Assembly (NCBI RefSeq): GCF_002917105.1
Contig: NZ_PQFZ01000003.1
Span: forward strand, 29,808-93,807
Source of the DNA: Allobosea psychrotolerans
Lineage (GTDB): Bacteria; Pseudomonadota; Alphaproteobacteria; Rhizobiales; Beijerinckiaceae
Direction of reading: 5' to 3'
DNA: 64,000 nucleotides
In this document: positions 1 through 7,801 of the stretch, one piece after another
How positions within the stretch are numbered: the stretch's first letter is position 1
Layout of the letters: every line of letters begins with the position of its first letter
Position numbers and translations under genes: made by a program
Notes under the pieces: generated by a model
Seen by the model: the letters and a program-made list of their open reading frames with translations, nothing else
Told to the model about the DNA's origin: nothing
Database searches by the model: none

Positions 1-868
1 TCGAGCGGACGGCCGAGGTGATGCTCTGGCCCTTGATCGCTCCGGCTGCAGTGGCATCAGTCGCAACGAACCCGATCGCAGTGTTGCTGCCGCCAGTTCC
101 AGCTGCGGTGACCGCGGCAGCGTTGGCCGTTGCGATTTCCGCCGCCGTTGGGCTGCCCGGGACGGCAGCTGTAACGGTCGCGGTGCCGAGGCCGAACTCG
201 ACATCGTCCGAACCATTGCCCTTGACGTTGAGCTGGCCCTTCTCATCGACGAAGGCAGTGGCAACACCCGACTTGTTGATCTCATTGACGACATCGCGAA
301 CGGTCGTCGTGGCCCCGTCGAAGGACGCGGTGTACGTCGTCGAGCCGGACTTAATTGAGATGGCGAGCTTGGTGCCGTCCGCACCAGACGCGACACCGAG
401 GTCACCCGAACTGGTGGCGGTCGCAGCATCTGCGCCAGCGGTGCCGCCGGCAACGTTAACGATACGCTTGTCGAGAGCAATGTCCTTGAGGCTCTTGCTG
501 GTTACAGCCGCCTCAGCCGCGGTGGAGAGCGCCGTACCGGCCTTGGTCGGACGATTCTGGGCCGCGTCGGCCTGGGCCTGCTTCACCGTCGACTGGAGCG
601 AGGACACCAGTTTGGTGATGCCGTCGATGCCCTTGGAGGCGGCCTGAATGGTCTGGATGCCGTTCGAGATGCCGTCGAGCAGGCCGGTGAGCTGGCTCGA
701 CCGATCGTTGAGGGACGCCGAGGTGAAGTAGTTCACCGGATTGTCGATGGCCGAATTGACCTTCTTGCCGGTGGCAAGGCGGTTCTGGATGACGTTCTGC
801 TGGGCGGTGGTCTGCTGCAAGGTCAGCAGGTTGTTGCGAACGCCGCTCGAAAGAATTGGTCCGGCCAT
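1..868 (-). CDS. Flagellin (copy 1), C-terminus beyond window
   Basis: This is the N-terminal 289 codons of a flagellin, the subunit of the flagellar filament, exported by the flagellar type III system. It starts at the ATG at 868, behind a GGGGACC stretch. Residues 1-35 are the helical D0 segment (MAGPILSSGVRNN..., with LATGKKVNSAID at the end). From about residue 40 the product is almost identical to the flagellin at 1079-2458, including the whole visible central part. The visible frame stays open to the window edge, so the C-terminal D1/D0 part is simply cut off. The family call is secure; the individual paralog name is not. Confidence 0.93.
   Translation of the reverse strand, partial: MAGPILSSGVRNNLLTLQQTTAQQNVIQNRLATGKKVNSAIDNPVNYFTSASLNDRSSQLTGLLDGISNGIQTIQAASKGIDGITKLVSSLQSTVKQAQADAAQNRPTKAGTALSTAAEAAVTSKSLKDIALDKRIVNVAGGTAGADAATATSSGDLGVASGADGTKLAISIKSGSTTYTASFDGATTTVRDVVNEINKSGVATAFVDEKGQLNVKGNGSDDVEFGLGTATVTAAVPGSPTAAEIATANAAAVTAAGTGGSNTAIGFVATDATAAGAIKGQSITSAVRS
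3..746. repeat. Flagellin homology tract, copy 1
   Basis: This segment aligns without gaps to 1596-2339 at a constant offset of 1593 bases. Positions 3-354 are identical by eye. Scattered, mostly synonymous differences appear from 355 to about 750. Beyond about 770 (the N-terminal codons) the two genes diverge strongly. The pattern fits recent duplication or gene conversion inside the coding sequences. Confidence 0.9.
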
Positions 869-995
869 CTTCGGTCCCCTGAAACGCGAATCCGCGCTCG
901 TTCGATTTGATCTGGGCCGATAATTCCTTGTTAAGGATAAAAAATGGTTAACGCTCCTCTATGCCCGCGGAGGCGAGCGCGCTGATACGAATGCG

Positions 996-1030
996 AAAAG
1001 GCGGCGGAGCTTGCGCTCCGCCGCCTTTTT
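996..1030 (-). terminator. Rho-independent terminator after flagellin 2
   Basis: A GC-rich hairpin (GGCGGCGGAGC / GCTCCGCCGCC, 4-base loop) is flanked by A and T runs on both sides. It lies about 50 bases past the stop of the flagellin at 1079-2458 and ends that minus-strand transcript before flagellin copy 1. The flanking runs would also let it work on the other strand. Confidence 0.85.
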
Positions 1031-1078
1031 GTCTTCGGCCCACATTCTGTGGGCAAGCCCGCTTCTGCGGACGAAGGA

Positions 1079-2458
1079 TCAGAACAGGCGCAGGATGGCC
1101 TGGTCGGACTGGTTCGAGAGCGACAGGGCCGTCTGCGAGAGCTGCTGGCGGGTCTGCAAGGCGAGCAGGTTGGCGGCTTCCTGGTTGCCGTCGGCGGCGA
1201 CCAGGTTGTCGGCGCCCTGCGTCAGGACACTGGAGAGATCCTTGGTGAAGTCCTGCCGGGTCTGCGCGACCGAGAGGTTTGCGCCGAGCGAGGAGGAGAT
1301 CGACTTCAGCGAGGTCAGGGCGCCGGTCAGCGACTTGGTGGCGGCATCCAGATCGGAGTCGTTCTGGAAGTTGCTGAAGCCTGCGAGCTGCGTGTTGGTA
1401 GCCTGGGAGATGCCGAGATTGTCGGCGCTGAGCGTCGAGCCCTGGATGTCCAGCTTGGACTGGTTCTTGCCGGTCTTCTCGTTGAAGACGATCGAGACCT
1501 TGTCACCCTGCAGCAGGTTGACGCCGTTATAGCCGGAGTCCTTGGCGAGCTGATCGATCTGGTCGCGCAGGTCGTTGTACTGCTGGATGAGGTTGGAGCG
1601 GACGGCCGAGGTGATGCTCTGGCCCTTGATCGCTCCGGCTGCAGTGGCATCAGTCGCAACGAACCCGATCGCAGTGTTGCTGCCGCCAGTTCCAGCTGCG
1701 GTGACCGCGGCAGCGTTGGCCGTTGCGATTTCCGCCGCCGTTGGGCTGCCCGGGACGGCAGCTGTAACGGTCGCGGTGCCGAGGCCGAACTCGACATCGT
1801 CCGAACCATTGCCCTTGACGTTGAGCTGGCCCTTCTCATCGACGAAGGCAGTGGCAACACCCGACTTGTTGATCTCATTGACGACATCGCGAACGGTCGT
1901 CGTGGCCCCGTCGAAGGACGCGGTGTACGTCGTCGAGCCGGACTTAACTGAGATGGCGAGCTTGGTGCCGTCCGCACCGGACGCGATACCGAGGTCACCC
2001 GAACTGGTGGCGGTGGCGGCATCAGCGCCAGCGGTGCCGCCGGCAACGTTAACGATACGCTTGTCGAGAGCAATGTCCTTGAGGCTCTTGCTGGTCACAG
2101 CCGCTTCAGCGGCGGTGGCGAGAGTCGTGCCGGCTTTGGTCGGGCGGTTCTGAGCCGCGTCGGCCTGGGCCTGCTTCACCGTCGACTGGAGCGAGGACAC
2201 CAGCTTGGTGATGGCATCGATGCCCTTGGAGGCGGACTGAATGGTCTGGATGCCGTTCGAGATGCCGTCGAGCAGGCCGGTGAGCTGGCTCGAACGCTCG
2301 TTCAGCGAAGCGGCGGTGAAGTAGTTCACCGGGCTGTCGATGGCCGAGTTGACCTTCTTGCCAGTGGCAAGGCGGCTCTGGATCGCGGTGGCCTGCGACT
2401 GAACGGAGGAGAGGGAGGAGACAGCGCTGCGGACGCCGGCGGAAAGTGTAACGGCCAT
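1079..2458 (-). CDS. Flagellin (copy 2)
   Basis: This is a complete 459-residue flagellin, the filament subunit. The N-terminal D0/D1 helix (LATGKKVNSAIDSPVNYF, about residues 31-48) and the C-terminal helix (LLALQTRQQLSQTALSLSNQ near 435-455) are the conserved ends that pack the filament core. Residues about 130-280 form the Ala/Thr/Gly-rich exposed domain. Translation starts at an ATG preceded by AGAAGGG. It is monocistronic, with a strong terminator downstream, and lies in tandem with copy 1. The start MAVTLSAGVRSAVSSL differs clearly from copy 1, although the bodies are nearly identical. No sigma-54 consensus was found upstream. Confidence 0.96.
   Translation of the reverse strand: MAVTLSAGVRSAVSSLSSVQSQATAIQSRLATGKKVNSAIDSPVNYFTAASLNERSSQLTGLLDGISNGIQTIQSASKGIDAITKLVSSLQSTVKQAQADAAQNRPTKAGTTLATAAEAAVTSKSLKDIALDKRIVNVAGGTAGADAATATSSGDLGIASGADGTKLAISVKSGSTTYTASFDGATTTVRDVVNEINKSGVATAFVDEKGQLNVKGNGSDDVEFGLGTATVTAAVPGSPTAAEIATANAAAVTAAGTGGSNTAIGFVATDATAAGAIKGQSITSAVRSNLIQQYNDLRDQIDQLAKDSGYNGVNLLQGDKVSIVFNEKTGKNQSKLDIQGSTLSADNLGISQATNTQLAGFSNFQNDSDLDAATKSLTGALTSLKSISSSLGANLSVAQTRQDFTKDLSSVLTQGADNLVAADGNQEAANLLALQTRQQLSQTALSLSNQSDQAILRLF
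1596..2339. repeat. Flagellin homology tract, copy 2
   Basis: This is the partner of the tract at 3-746. The tract covers the exposed central region and D1 of the flagellin, and leaves out the first 35 or so codons. Confidence 0.9.
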
Positions 2459-2661
2459 AATAGTAAACCCTTCTGGGATGATGCCTTCTGGCGTCGCGAT
2501 CGTTCTGGCCGCGACACCGGGACACTCGTCCGCCAGCTCGTAACAAGCGGTAAATTTCTGCCGTCGAATTTTGCAGGATGGCGCTGAAGGCTGGGCGTAG
2601 TTAACGAGGCGTCAATTCCGTTGCAGGGTGACTCGAGGCCCGTCGGTCAGGCCCAAACGAA

Positions 2662-2687
2662 AACCGCCCGCTTGGAGGCGGGCGGTT
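2662..2687 (-). terminator. Terminator after the FlaG-like gene
   Basis: A perfect 10-bp stem (AACCGCCCGC / GCGGGCGGTT) with a 6-base loop is followed on the minus strand by TTTCGTTT. It lies about 30 bases past the stop of the FlaG-like gene and separates it from flagellin 2. Confidence 0.85.
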
Positions 2688-2715
2688 CAAAGCGGGCTCG
2701 TTCGGGGCGCTCTGG

Positions 2716-3144
2716 TCAGGCGGTGCGTTCGACGGTGTGCGCCGCAGCCTCGCTGGCCTCGCGGGCAAGCTCGGCGAGCTGGCGATTATAGACGCGCAAC
2801 TTGAGCGTCGCTTCATCGGGCACCTGCTCCGTCGTCTCGCCCGTCTGCGTGTCCTTCTTCTGCAGGACAAGGCTGCGCGTCAGCGGCTCGATATAGAGGC
2901 GGCTCTCGATCACGTCTTGCGGCGTCTGCTCGCTTTGGCGGCTGGCCGTGCTGCGGTCGGCGCTGGTCTGGGCCCTGCGATCCTGCGTGCGAATCTCGAT
3001 CCGGACGGCCTCGCCCGCCGACTGGACTGTCTGCTCCGGCGGCAGCTCGACCGTGACGCTGCCTCTGGCCGCGACGACGTCGGAGCGCGGAACGATGGTG
3101 ACGCCGGCTACTCCCGTTACCCTCGGTGCGTTGCCAAGATCCAT
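2716..3144 (-). CDS. FlaG-like flagellar protein
   Basis: This is a 142-residue protein between the flagellin genes and the flgI operon. Its C-terminal half has the FlaG pattern: a strand with LTRSLVLQKKDTQTGE, then a Val-Pro-Asp-Glu turn (compare IPPE in FlaG) and a closing helix with LKLRVYNRQLAEL. The N-terminal half is polar and probably disordered, as usual for FlaG. FlaG proteins affect filament length or filament assembly; the exact role here is inferred from family and position. The ATG at 3144 is chosen because AGAAGGAG lies 7 bases upstream. A longer frame reaching 3171 lacks such a site. A hairpin (3169-3188) sits in the leader. Confidence 0.6.
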   Translation of the reverse strand: MDLGNAPRVTGVAGVTIVPRSDVVAARGSVTVELPPEQTVQSAGEAVRIEIRTQDRRAQTSADRSTASRQSEQTPQDVIESRLYIEPLTRSLVLQKKDTQTGETTEQVPDEATLKLRVYNRQLAELAREASEAAAHTVERTA

Positions 3145-3302
3145 AGCTTCACTCCTTCTGGAGTATATCACGGCGCCGATGCGCCGTGTCCCGTAGCAAG
3201 TCTGGCGCGGGACATGCCGCGCCAGCTGCGGACTATTGCAGCTAAGCTTGAATCTGACGTTAGGGAATTAGGTAAAAATTGATGGTTTACGTGGCAGCCG
3301 CT

Positions 3303-3791
3303 TCAGAGCCGCCGCGAAATCACCAAAGGCCCGGCATTGGGGCGCGCGAAGGCGCCGGCGCCAACCGTGGAGGCCGGGCCGTAGCCGGCGGCGCGCGAGG
3401 GCTTGCCGGCATCGCTCGCGAGATCGCGCACGATCGATTCCGAGACGGCGCGAGCCGTAGCCAGGACGAGCTGGTTGATGTCGATGAGCGCCTGGAAGCC
3501 GACATGGGCGAGCTTGAGCCGCGTGACCTGGTCGGGGGCGAACCGCGCCAGTGCGACCGCGTTGAGCTTCACCTGCTCGACGCCGCGCATATAGATGCCG
3601 GCAAGCTCGGCCTTGCGCGGCTCGCGCGTCATCGCCTCGGGCAGGCGCCCGGCGCGGACGAGTTCGGTTTCCTCGCCGACGAGATGAGACAAGGCGCTGA
3701 GCGCCTCGAGCACGGCCTCGATCAGAGCGCGGGCTTCGAGTGGCGTCGAGATGCGCGGACGCTCGTCGAGGATGCGCTTAGCCACCGACAT
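3303..3791 (-). CDS. flgN: FlgN-like flagellar chaperone
   Basis: This 162-residue, largely helical protein is the last gene of the flgI-flgJ operon and overlaps flgJ by 14 bases. Length, helical content (LIEAVLEALSALSHLVGEET near the start, a Leu/Ala-rich middle) and position match the FlgN-type proteins that follow flgJ in alphaproteobacteria. FlgN is the cytoplasmic export chaperone for the hook-filament junction proteins FlgK and FlgL. The C-terminal 30 residues are Gly/Ala/Pro-rich and look unstructured. The call rests more on synteny than on strong motifs. Confidence 0.6.
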   Translation of the reverse strand: MSVAKRILDERPRISTPLEARALIEAVLEALSALSHLVGEETELVRAGRLPEAMTREPRKAELAGIYMRGVEQVKLNAVALARFAPDQVTRLKLAHVGFQALIDINQLVLATARAVSESIVRDLASDAGKPSRAAGYGPASTVGAGAFARPNAGPLVISRRL

Positions 3792-4146
3792 GCGTCGCTC
3801 CGCTGCTCTGTGTGCTGCTTTGCTCTTGGACCTTGAGCAGGTCGCGCATGATCTGGTCGGACAGGCCGACGCCGCCGGCCTTCTGCAGCTGCTTGGCGTA
3901 TTGCTGGCTCAGCATCGACTTGTAGATGCCGCCGCCGGTGCCGTTTTCGCCGAGCGGCCCTTCGCTGCCTTCGGGGGTGGCGAGGAGGCGCTCGGTGGTC
4001 TGTTCGAGGAAGACGGTCTCGAAGTCGTCGGCCTGCTTCTTGGCCTTGGCCTTGGCGGGGTCGAGCGCGTTCTTGACGCTGTCGAGAACGCTGCCGGCCG
4101 TGCTCAGAGCCAGCTTTGCGGCGGGGATTGCAAGAGCAGCAGTCAT
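3778..4146 (-). CDS. flgJ: Rod-binding protein FlgJ (N-terminal domain only)
   Basis: This 122-residue protein matches the N-terminal, rod-capping domain of FlgJ: KQADDFETVFLEQ, a Gly-rich spacer, then YKSMLSQQYAKQL and a final LSDQIMRDLL helix. The C-terminal muramidase domain of enterobacterial FlgJ is absent, as is normal in alphaproteobacteria. It acts in the periplasm during rod assembly. The start codon overlaps the flgI stop (TGATG), which indicates translational coupling, and the end overlaps the FlgN-like gene. Confidence 0.88.
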   Translation of the reverse strand: MTAALAIPAAKLALSTAGSVLDSVKNALDPAKAKAKKQADDFETVFLEQTTERLLATPEGSEGPLGENGTGGGIYKSMLSQQYAKQLQKAGGVGLSDQIMRDLLKVQEQSSTQSSGATHVGG

Positions 4147-5279
4147 CACATCACCTCGATTTCTGCCTGGAGGGCGCCGGCCGCCTTGATGGCCTGGAGA
4201 ATGGAGATCAGGTCGCGCGGGCCGATGCCGAGCGCATTGAGGCCGTCGACGAGCTCGGCCAGCGTCACGCTCTCGCGGACGAGCGCCAGCTTGTTGCCGC
4301 CTTCGGTGTCGACCTTGACGTTGGACCGCGGCACCACCGTGGTCTCGCCGCGGCTGAGCGGGGCGGGCTGGCTGACCTGCGGCTGCTCGCTGATCGTGAC
4401 CGTCAGGTTGCCCTGCGCCACGGCGACGGTGGAGACGCGGACATCCTTGCCCATGACGATGATGCCGGAGCGTTCGTCGATGACGATGCGGGCGAGCTGG
4501 TCGGGCTCGATCTTGAGCTGCTCGATATCGGTGAGCATCCGGATCATGTTGCCTTGGAAGCGCGGCGGGATCTGGAGCACGATGGTCGAGGGGTCGGTGG
4601 GCTCGGCCGCATCGCCGCCGAGGAAGTCGTTGATGGCGGCGGCCACCCGGCGCGCCGTCGTCAGATCGGGATTGCGCAGCGAGAGCCGCAGCGTCTTGAG
4701 CTTGTTCAGCGCGAAGTCGATTTCGCGCTCGACCAGGCCGCCATTGGCGATGCGCCCGACGGTCGGCACGCCGCGGGTGATCTTGCTTGCCTCGCCCTCG
4801 GCCGAGAAGCCGGCGATCGCGACCGGCCCTTGCGAGACCGCATAGACCTCGCCATCGGCGCCGAGCAGCGGCGTTGCCAGCAGCGTGCCGCCCTGCAGCG
4901 ACTTGGCGTCGCCCAGCGCAGAGACCGTGATGTCGAGTCGCGTGCCTTGCGTGGCGAAGGGCGGCAGGTTGGCGGTCACCATCACGGCGGCGACGTTGGC
5001 GGTGCGCATATTGGCGCCGCGCGTATTGACGCCGAGCCGCTCCAGCATCGCGGTGAGCGACTGCTTGGTGAAGGGGGCGTTGTTCAGCGTGTCGCCGGTG
5101 CCGTTGAGGCCGACGACGATGCCGTAGCCCAGAATCTGGTTGGTGCGGACGCCCTCGACGGAGGCGAGGTCCTTGATGCGGGAGAGCGCCTGCGCCGGCC
5201 CGGCCGCCATGACGAGGCCGAGCGCGAGCAGGGCCGCGACGGGTGTCAGCAGGGTGTGGAGGGCTGGCAGGCGAAACAT
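4146..5279 (-). CDS. flgI: Flagellar P-ring protein FlgI
   Basis: FlgI builds the P ring around the rod in the peptidoglycan layer. This product has a Sec signal peptide (about residues 1-31, ending AAGPAQA). The family hallmarks RIKDLASVEGVRTNQILGYG and VVGLNGTGDTLNNAPFT follow just after cleavage, and the length of 377 residues is normal. The start at 5279 is chosen over an in-frame ATG at 5345 because the longer version would cover the sigma-54 promoter at 5319-5334 and would push the signal peptide inside the protein. It is the first gene of flgI-flgJ-flgN and is divergent from fliX, the same arrangement as in Caulobacter. Confidence 0.96.
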   Translation of the reverse strand: MFRLPALHTLLTPVAALLALGLVMAAGPAQALSRIKDLASVEGVRTNQILGYGIVVGLNGTGDTLNNAPFTKQSLTAMLERLGVNTRGANMRTANVAAVMVTANLPPFATQGTRLDITVSALGDAKSLQGGTLLATPLLGADGEVYAVSQGPVAIAGFSAEGEASKITRGVPTVGRIANGGLVEREIDFALNKLKTLRLSLRNPDLTTARRVAAAINDFLGGDAAEPTDPSTIVLQIPPRFQGNMIRMLTDIEQLKIEPDQLARIVIDERSGIIVMGKDVRVSTVAVAQGNLTVTISEQPQVSQPAPLSRGETTVVPRSNVKVDTEGGNKLALVRESVTLAELVDGLNALGIGPRDLISILQAIKAAGALQAEIEVM

Positions 5280-5318
5280 GAATGCACCGGCAAGAGGGCA
5301 GGGATGGCGCTGATGCCC

Positions 5319-5334
5319 TGCGATCCCCGTGCCA
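5319..5334 (-). promoter_or_regulatory. Sigma-54 promoter for the flgI operon
   Basis: On the minus strand the sequence TGGCACGGGGATCGCA matches the -24/-12 consensus (TGGCAC-N5-TTGC) with the required 10 bases between GG and GC. Transcription would start near 5308, about 30 bases before the flgI ATG at 5279. Confidence 0.8.
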
Positions 5335-5448
5335 GTTGGGTCCAAATCGAAAGCCTTTGTTTATCAATGTTTTGGGAATTGGTGCCATGGTCGGGGGCGG
5401 CGCATCCTTGCCGCCTTTCCTGCCGGCCCGGCAGTTTCTGCCGGGTGG

Positions 5449-5463
5449 TTTACCGGTTGTTAA
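5449..5463 (+). promoter_or_regulatory. Candidate CtrA box upstream of fliX
   Basis: TTTA-N7-TTAA differs by one base from the CtrA consensus TTAA-N7-TTAA and lies 45 bases before the fliX start. In Caulobacter, fliX is a CtrA-controlled early flagellar gene, so the position makes sense. Confidence 0.5.
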
Positions 5464-5507
5464 CCACGCAACGCCCTAGTCTTCTGGCACCATTTCGCGA
5501 GGCCGCC

Positions 5508-5915
5508 ATGATCCGGATCGACCAGCGCGCGCCCGTCACCAATGCCGGCCAGGCCAATAATGCCCGGCGCAGCGGGGGGGCGGCGTTCACGCTTCCAACC
5601 AAGGAAACCGCGACCTCGGCGCGCGGACAGGCCGTGAGCTCGACCAGCGGGCTCGAGACCCTCATCGCCGTACAGGCCTATGAGGAGCCGCTGGAACGCA
5701 AGAAGCGCCAGGCCAAGCGCGGGCATGACCTGCTCGACGGGCTCGACAAGCTGAAGGCGGCGCTGCTCTCAGGCCGTGTCCAGATCTCCGAGCTCGAGAC
5801 TTTGAAGACGACGCTGTCGCTGCGACGCGAAACCACCGACGATCCACGCCTCGACGACGTGCTGGCCCATATCGAGCTGCGCGCGGCCGTCGAGCTGGCG
5901 AAGCTGGGGCGATAG
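5508..5915 (+). CDS. fliX: Flagellar assembly regulator FliX
   Basis: This is a 135-residue protein divergent from flgI. FliX is an alphaproteobacterial trans-acting factor that couples early basal-body assembly to the activity of FlbD, the sigma-54 activator of later flagellar genes. The N-terminal 40 residues are polar and low complexity. The conserved C-terminal part includes KRGHDLLDGLDKLKAALLSG and a terminal helix with LAHIELRAAVELAKL. The ATG at 5508 is used because upstream in-frame sequence is antisense to flgI. A sigma-54 promoter for flgI nearby fits the FliX/FlbD pathway. Confidence 0.88.
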   Translation: MIRIDQRAPVTNAGQANNARRSGGAAFTLPTKETATSARGQAVSSTSGLETLIAVQAYEEPLERKKRQAKRGHDLLDGLDKLKAALLSGRVQISELETLKTTLSLRRETTDDPRLDDVLAHIELRAAVELAKLGR

Positions 5916-6108
5916 AGATGGGTTCAGATGTCAGATCCGGTTCCTTGATCTGACTCTTCGACCCTGCCTCGGCCCAGACCGCGAGGGGCGCTCCGCTTTT
6001 CGGGCCGATGTCCTGTGGGCCGTTCCTGACAGAGCATGGCGGCTTCCGCCGAGGGGCACAGCGGAGACTTCCTGGGGCGACCGATTGCTGGGGCATCGGC
6101 CTGAGGTT

Positions 6109-6906
6109 CTATGGCGCCTGGACGATCGCGGCGAAGTAGCAATACCGGCCGTTCAGCCATCCCTCGTAACGGTTCGACCCGGCCAGGGCGAGGGTCTCGT
6201 CAAAATGCCCCCGCAACCATGCAGGAAAGTGGCGCGCCTGCCGCCGGCGATGCTGTTCGCCTGCCAGGACGCTGCCGCGCGCCGATGCGGTGAGGTCGAC
6301 GAAGCTCACGACGGAAAAGCCGTGTTCTTTCAAAACGCCCTCGACGCCGTGGCGGACCTCGTCGATGCCGCCTTTCATGAATTGAGCCAGCAGAAGATGG
6401 CCGCCGGGCTTCAGCACTCGCTGCGCCTCCTGCAGGCCCGCGGCGATTCCGCCATATAACAGGGCCTCGATGGCGACGATGGCGTCAAAGCTGCAGTCGG
6501 CGAAGGGCAGGGCCTCATAGCGTCCACGCCGGATGTTCAGACCCGAAAGACGTCCGGCGAGGCTTGCCGCATAGGAGAGGTCGATACCGGTAACGCGCGA
6601 TTGCGATAGTCGTTTTGCGATATGCTCCAGGCCGAAACCCCGGCCGCATCCGATCTCGAGGATATCGAGCGAGGCACTGGCAGGGGCCGCGTCCACATAC
6701 TCCTGAACGAGGCGCTCATACAATCGCAGACTGCGAGACTGGCAACCGGCATGTGTGTGGTCGGGGCTTGCTGTCGCTCCGTCTTCCAGCAGGCCAATGT
6801 TGATCAGCCGCTGGCGCTTCAGCAGGCACCAGACATGAATCCATTCGTAACGGAGCGACCCTGAGGTCAATCTGCCAATGATCGACACTGCCCGACCCTG
6901 GAACAT
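6109..6906 (-). CDS. Class I SAM-dependent methyltransferase
   Basis: This 265-residue protein has a Rossmann-type methyltransferase domain at about residues 75-195. Motif I is ILEIGCGRGFG, the acidic residue after beta-2 is in VTGIDLS, motif IV is CSFDAIVAIEAL, and the VLKPGGHLLLAQF strand comes later. This layout resembles small-molecule or polyketide/lipid O-methyltransferases, but no substrate can be named. The N-terminal 60 residues form a cap. The ATG at 6906 has GGAGAA nearby upstream. It stands alone: fliX lies on one side and a dispersed repeat on the other. Confidence 0.8.
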   Translation of the reverse strand: MFQGRAVSIIGRLTSGSLRYEWIHVWCLLKRQRLINIGLLEDGATASPDHTHAGCQSRSLRLYERLVQEYVDAAPASASLDILEIGCGRGFGLEHIAKRLSQSRVTGIDLSYAASLAGRLSGLNIRRGRYEALPFADCSFDAIVAIEALLYGGIAAGLQEAQRVLKPGGHLLLAQFMKGGIDEVRHGVEGVLKEHGFSVVSFVDLTASARGSVLAGEQHRRRQARHFPAWLRGHFDETLALAGSNRYEGWLNGRYCYFAAIVQAP

Positions 6907-6951
6907 TTTCGCGTTTCTCCGAATCGCGGAAATGCTCCAGCTCCTTGTTAT

Positions 6952-6999
6952 AACGCGTTTTCTTCACGCGAACCGGAGTCCACTTCGCTCGAAAACGCT
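6952..6999. repeat. Dispersed palindromic repeat, type A copy 1
   Basis: This is a copy of a roughly 48-bp repeat that starts AACGCGTTTTCTTCACGCG and ends CGCTCGAAAACGC, so its ends are complementary. Closely related copies lie at 10926-10973, 33033-33080 and (degenerate) 58724-58771. It is intergenic, between the methyltransferase and cupin genes. Confidence 0.85.
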
Positions 7000-7144
7000 C
7001 CAGACATCCACCCGGACGAGCCCAAGGGTCGTTCCACCGCAGACATGAGAGATGTCTCGGAACGATCTCAGGAACATCGCCTGCGATAGGCAGGCGCCCG
7101 CATCTCATCGCCGACTGGCCGATGCGATGGCGGGTCGCCGGCAA

Positions 7145-7690
7145 TCAGCGGATGAACTGGTCGGCGTAGTCGGCGCCCAGACCGTTGCCCGCATAATGCG
7201 CCCGGCACTTGTCGAGGCGGGTGAAGACGTCGTCATAGCCGAGGCACTTGCCGTCGGGGTCGACATAGATCATCGCGCCATTGACCTGGAACATGGTGAT
7301 CATCTCCTCGGTCTCGGGATCGACCACCAGCGTATGGGTCTCGCCCGGCGCCTCATAGACATAGGCGCCTTCCGTCGCGACCCAGTCATGTTCGAGATAG
7401 CGCCACTGGCCTTTCAGCACATAGCCATGCACCGGCTGGGGATGGCGGTGGCGCGAGAGCACGCCGGAACGGCGCACGCGCAGCAGGTTCATCCAGTAGC
7501 CGCGCGTGACCGAGAGGCAGAGCGGCCGGAACCAGACATTGTCGTCGACCGGCACCCAGACGCGCTCGTCGCTGGGAATGACGTTCGGCACGATCAGCTC
7601 AGGCGGGGAATCCTTGGGCTGGGGATGGCGATAAGGCGTCCAGCGTTCGGCATCCGAGGCAATGACGGGAATGGGGCTGACCTTGTTCAT
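7145..7690 (-). CDS. Cupin protein, 2,4'-dihydroxyacetophenone dioxygenase family
   Basis: This is a 181-residue single-domain cupin. The metal-binding motif is visible as RHRHPQPVHGYVLKGQW (cupin motif 1: His-x-His, a variable Glu position, then the Gly) and PGETHTLV (motif 2 His). Length and layout match the DAD family of Fe-dependent dioxygenases that cleave 2,4'-dihydroxyacetophenone, although many family members have unknown substrates. The ATG at 7690 is preceded by GGAGAG at 7 bases; a longer frame to 7756 has no comparable site. An SDR gene lies upstream in the same orientation, so the pair may form one small catabolic operon. Confidence 0.75.
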   Translation of the reverse strand: MNKVSPIPVIASDAERWTPYRHPQPKDSPPELIVPNVIPSDERVWVPVDDNVWFRPLCLSVTRGYWMNLLRVRRSGVLSRHRHPQPVHGYVLKGQWRYLEHDWVATEGAYVYEAPGETHTLVVDPETEEMITMFQVNGAMIYVDPDGKCLGYDDVFTRLDKCRAHYAGNGLGADYADQFIR

Positions 7691-7801
7691 GGCGTCTCTC
7701 CGGTTCTGACATCTTGATTCAAGTCGTTGCCGACGTGATTCCGCAAAGCCCGGCATCTCATTGCGCCGGTTGATGTTTTTGTCGTCTAGTGGCGTCTGCG
7801 T

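Noticed and set aside
3778-5388. A 536-codon minus-strand frame covering flgJ and most of flgI
   Set aside because: Only the last 122 codons are homologous (FlgJ). The first part is the wrong frame over flgI, so this is not a fusion.
5485-5500. A TGGCAC element just before fliX as a sigma-54 promoter
   Set aside because: The GG-to-GC spacing is 9, not 10, bases and the site is too close to the fliX start.
4116-5915. A 599-codon plus-strand frame ending in FliX
   Set aside because: The first 464 codons are antisense to flgI and flgJ. FliX starts at 5508.
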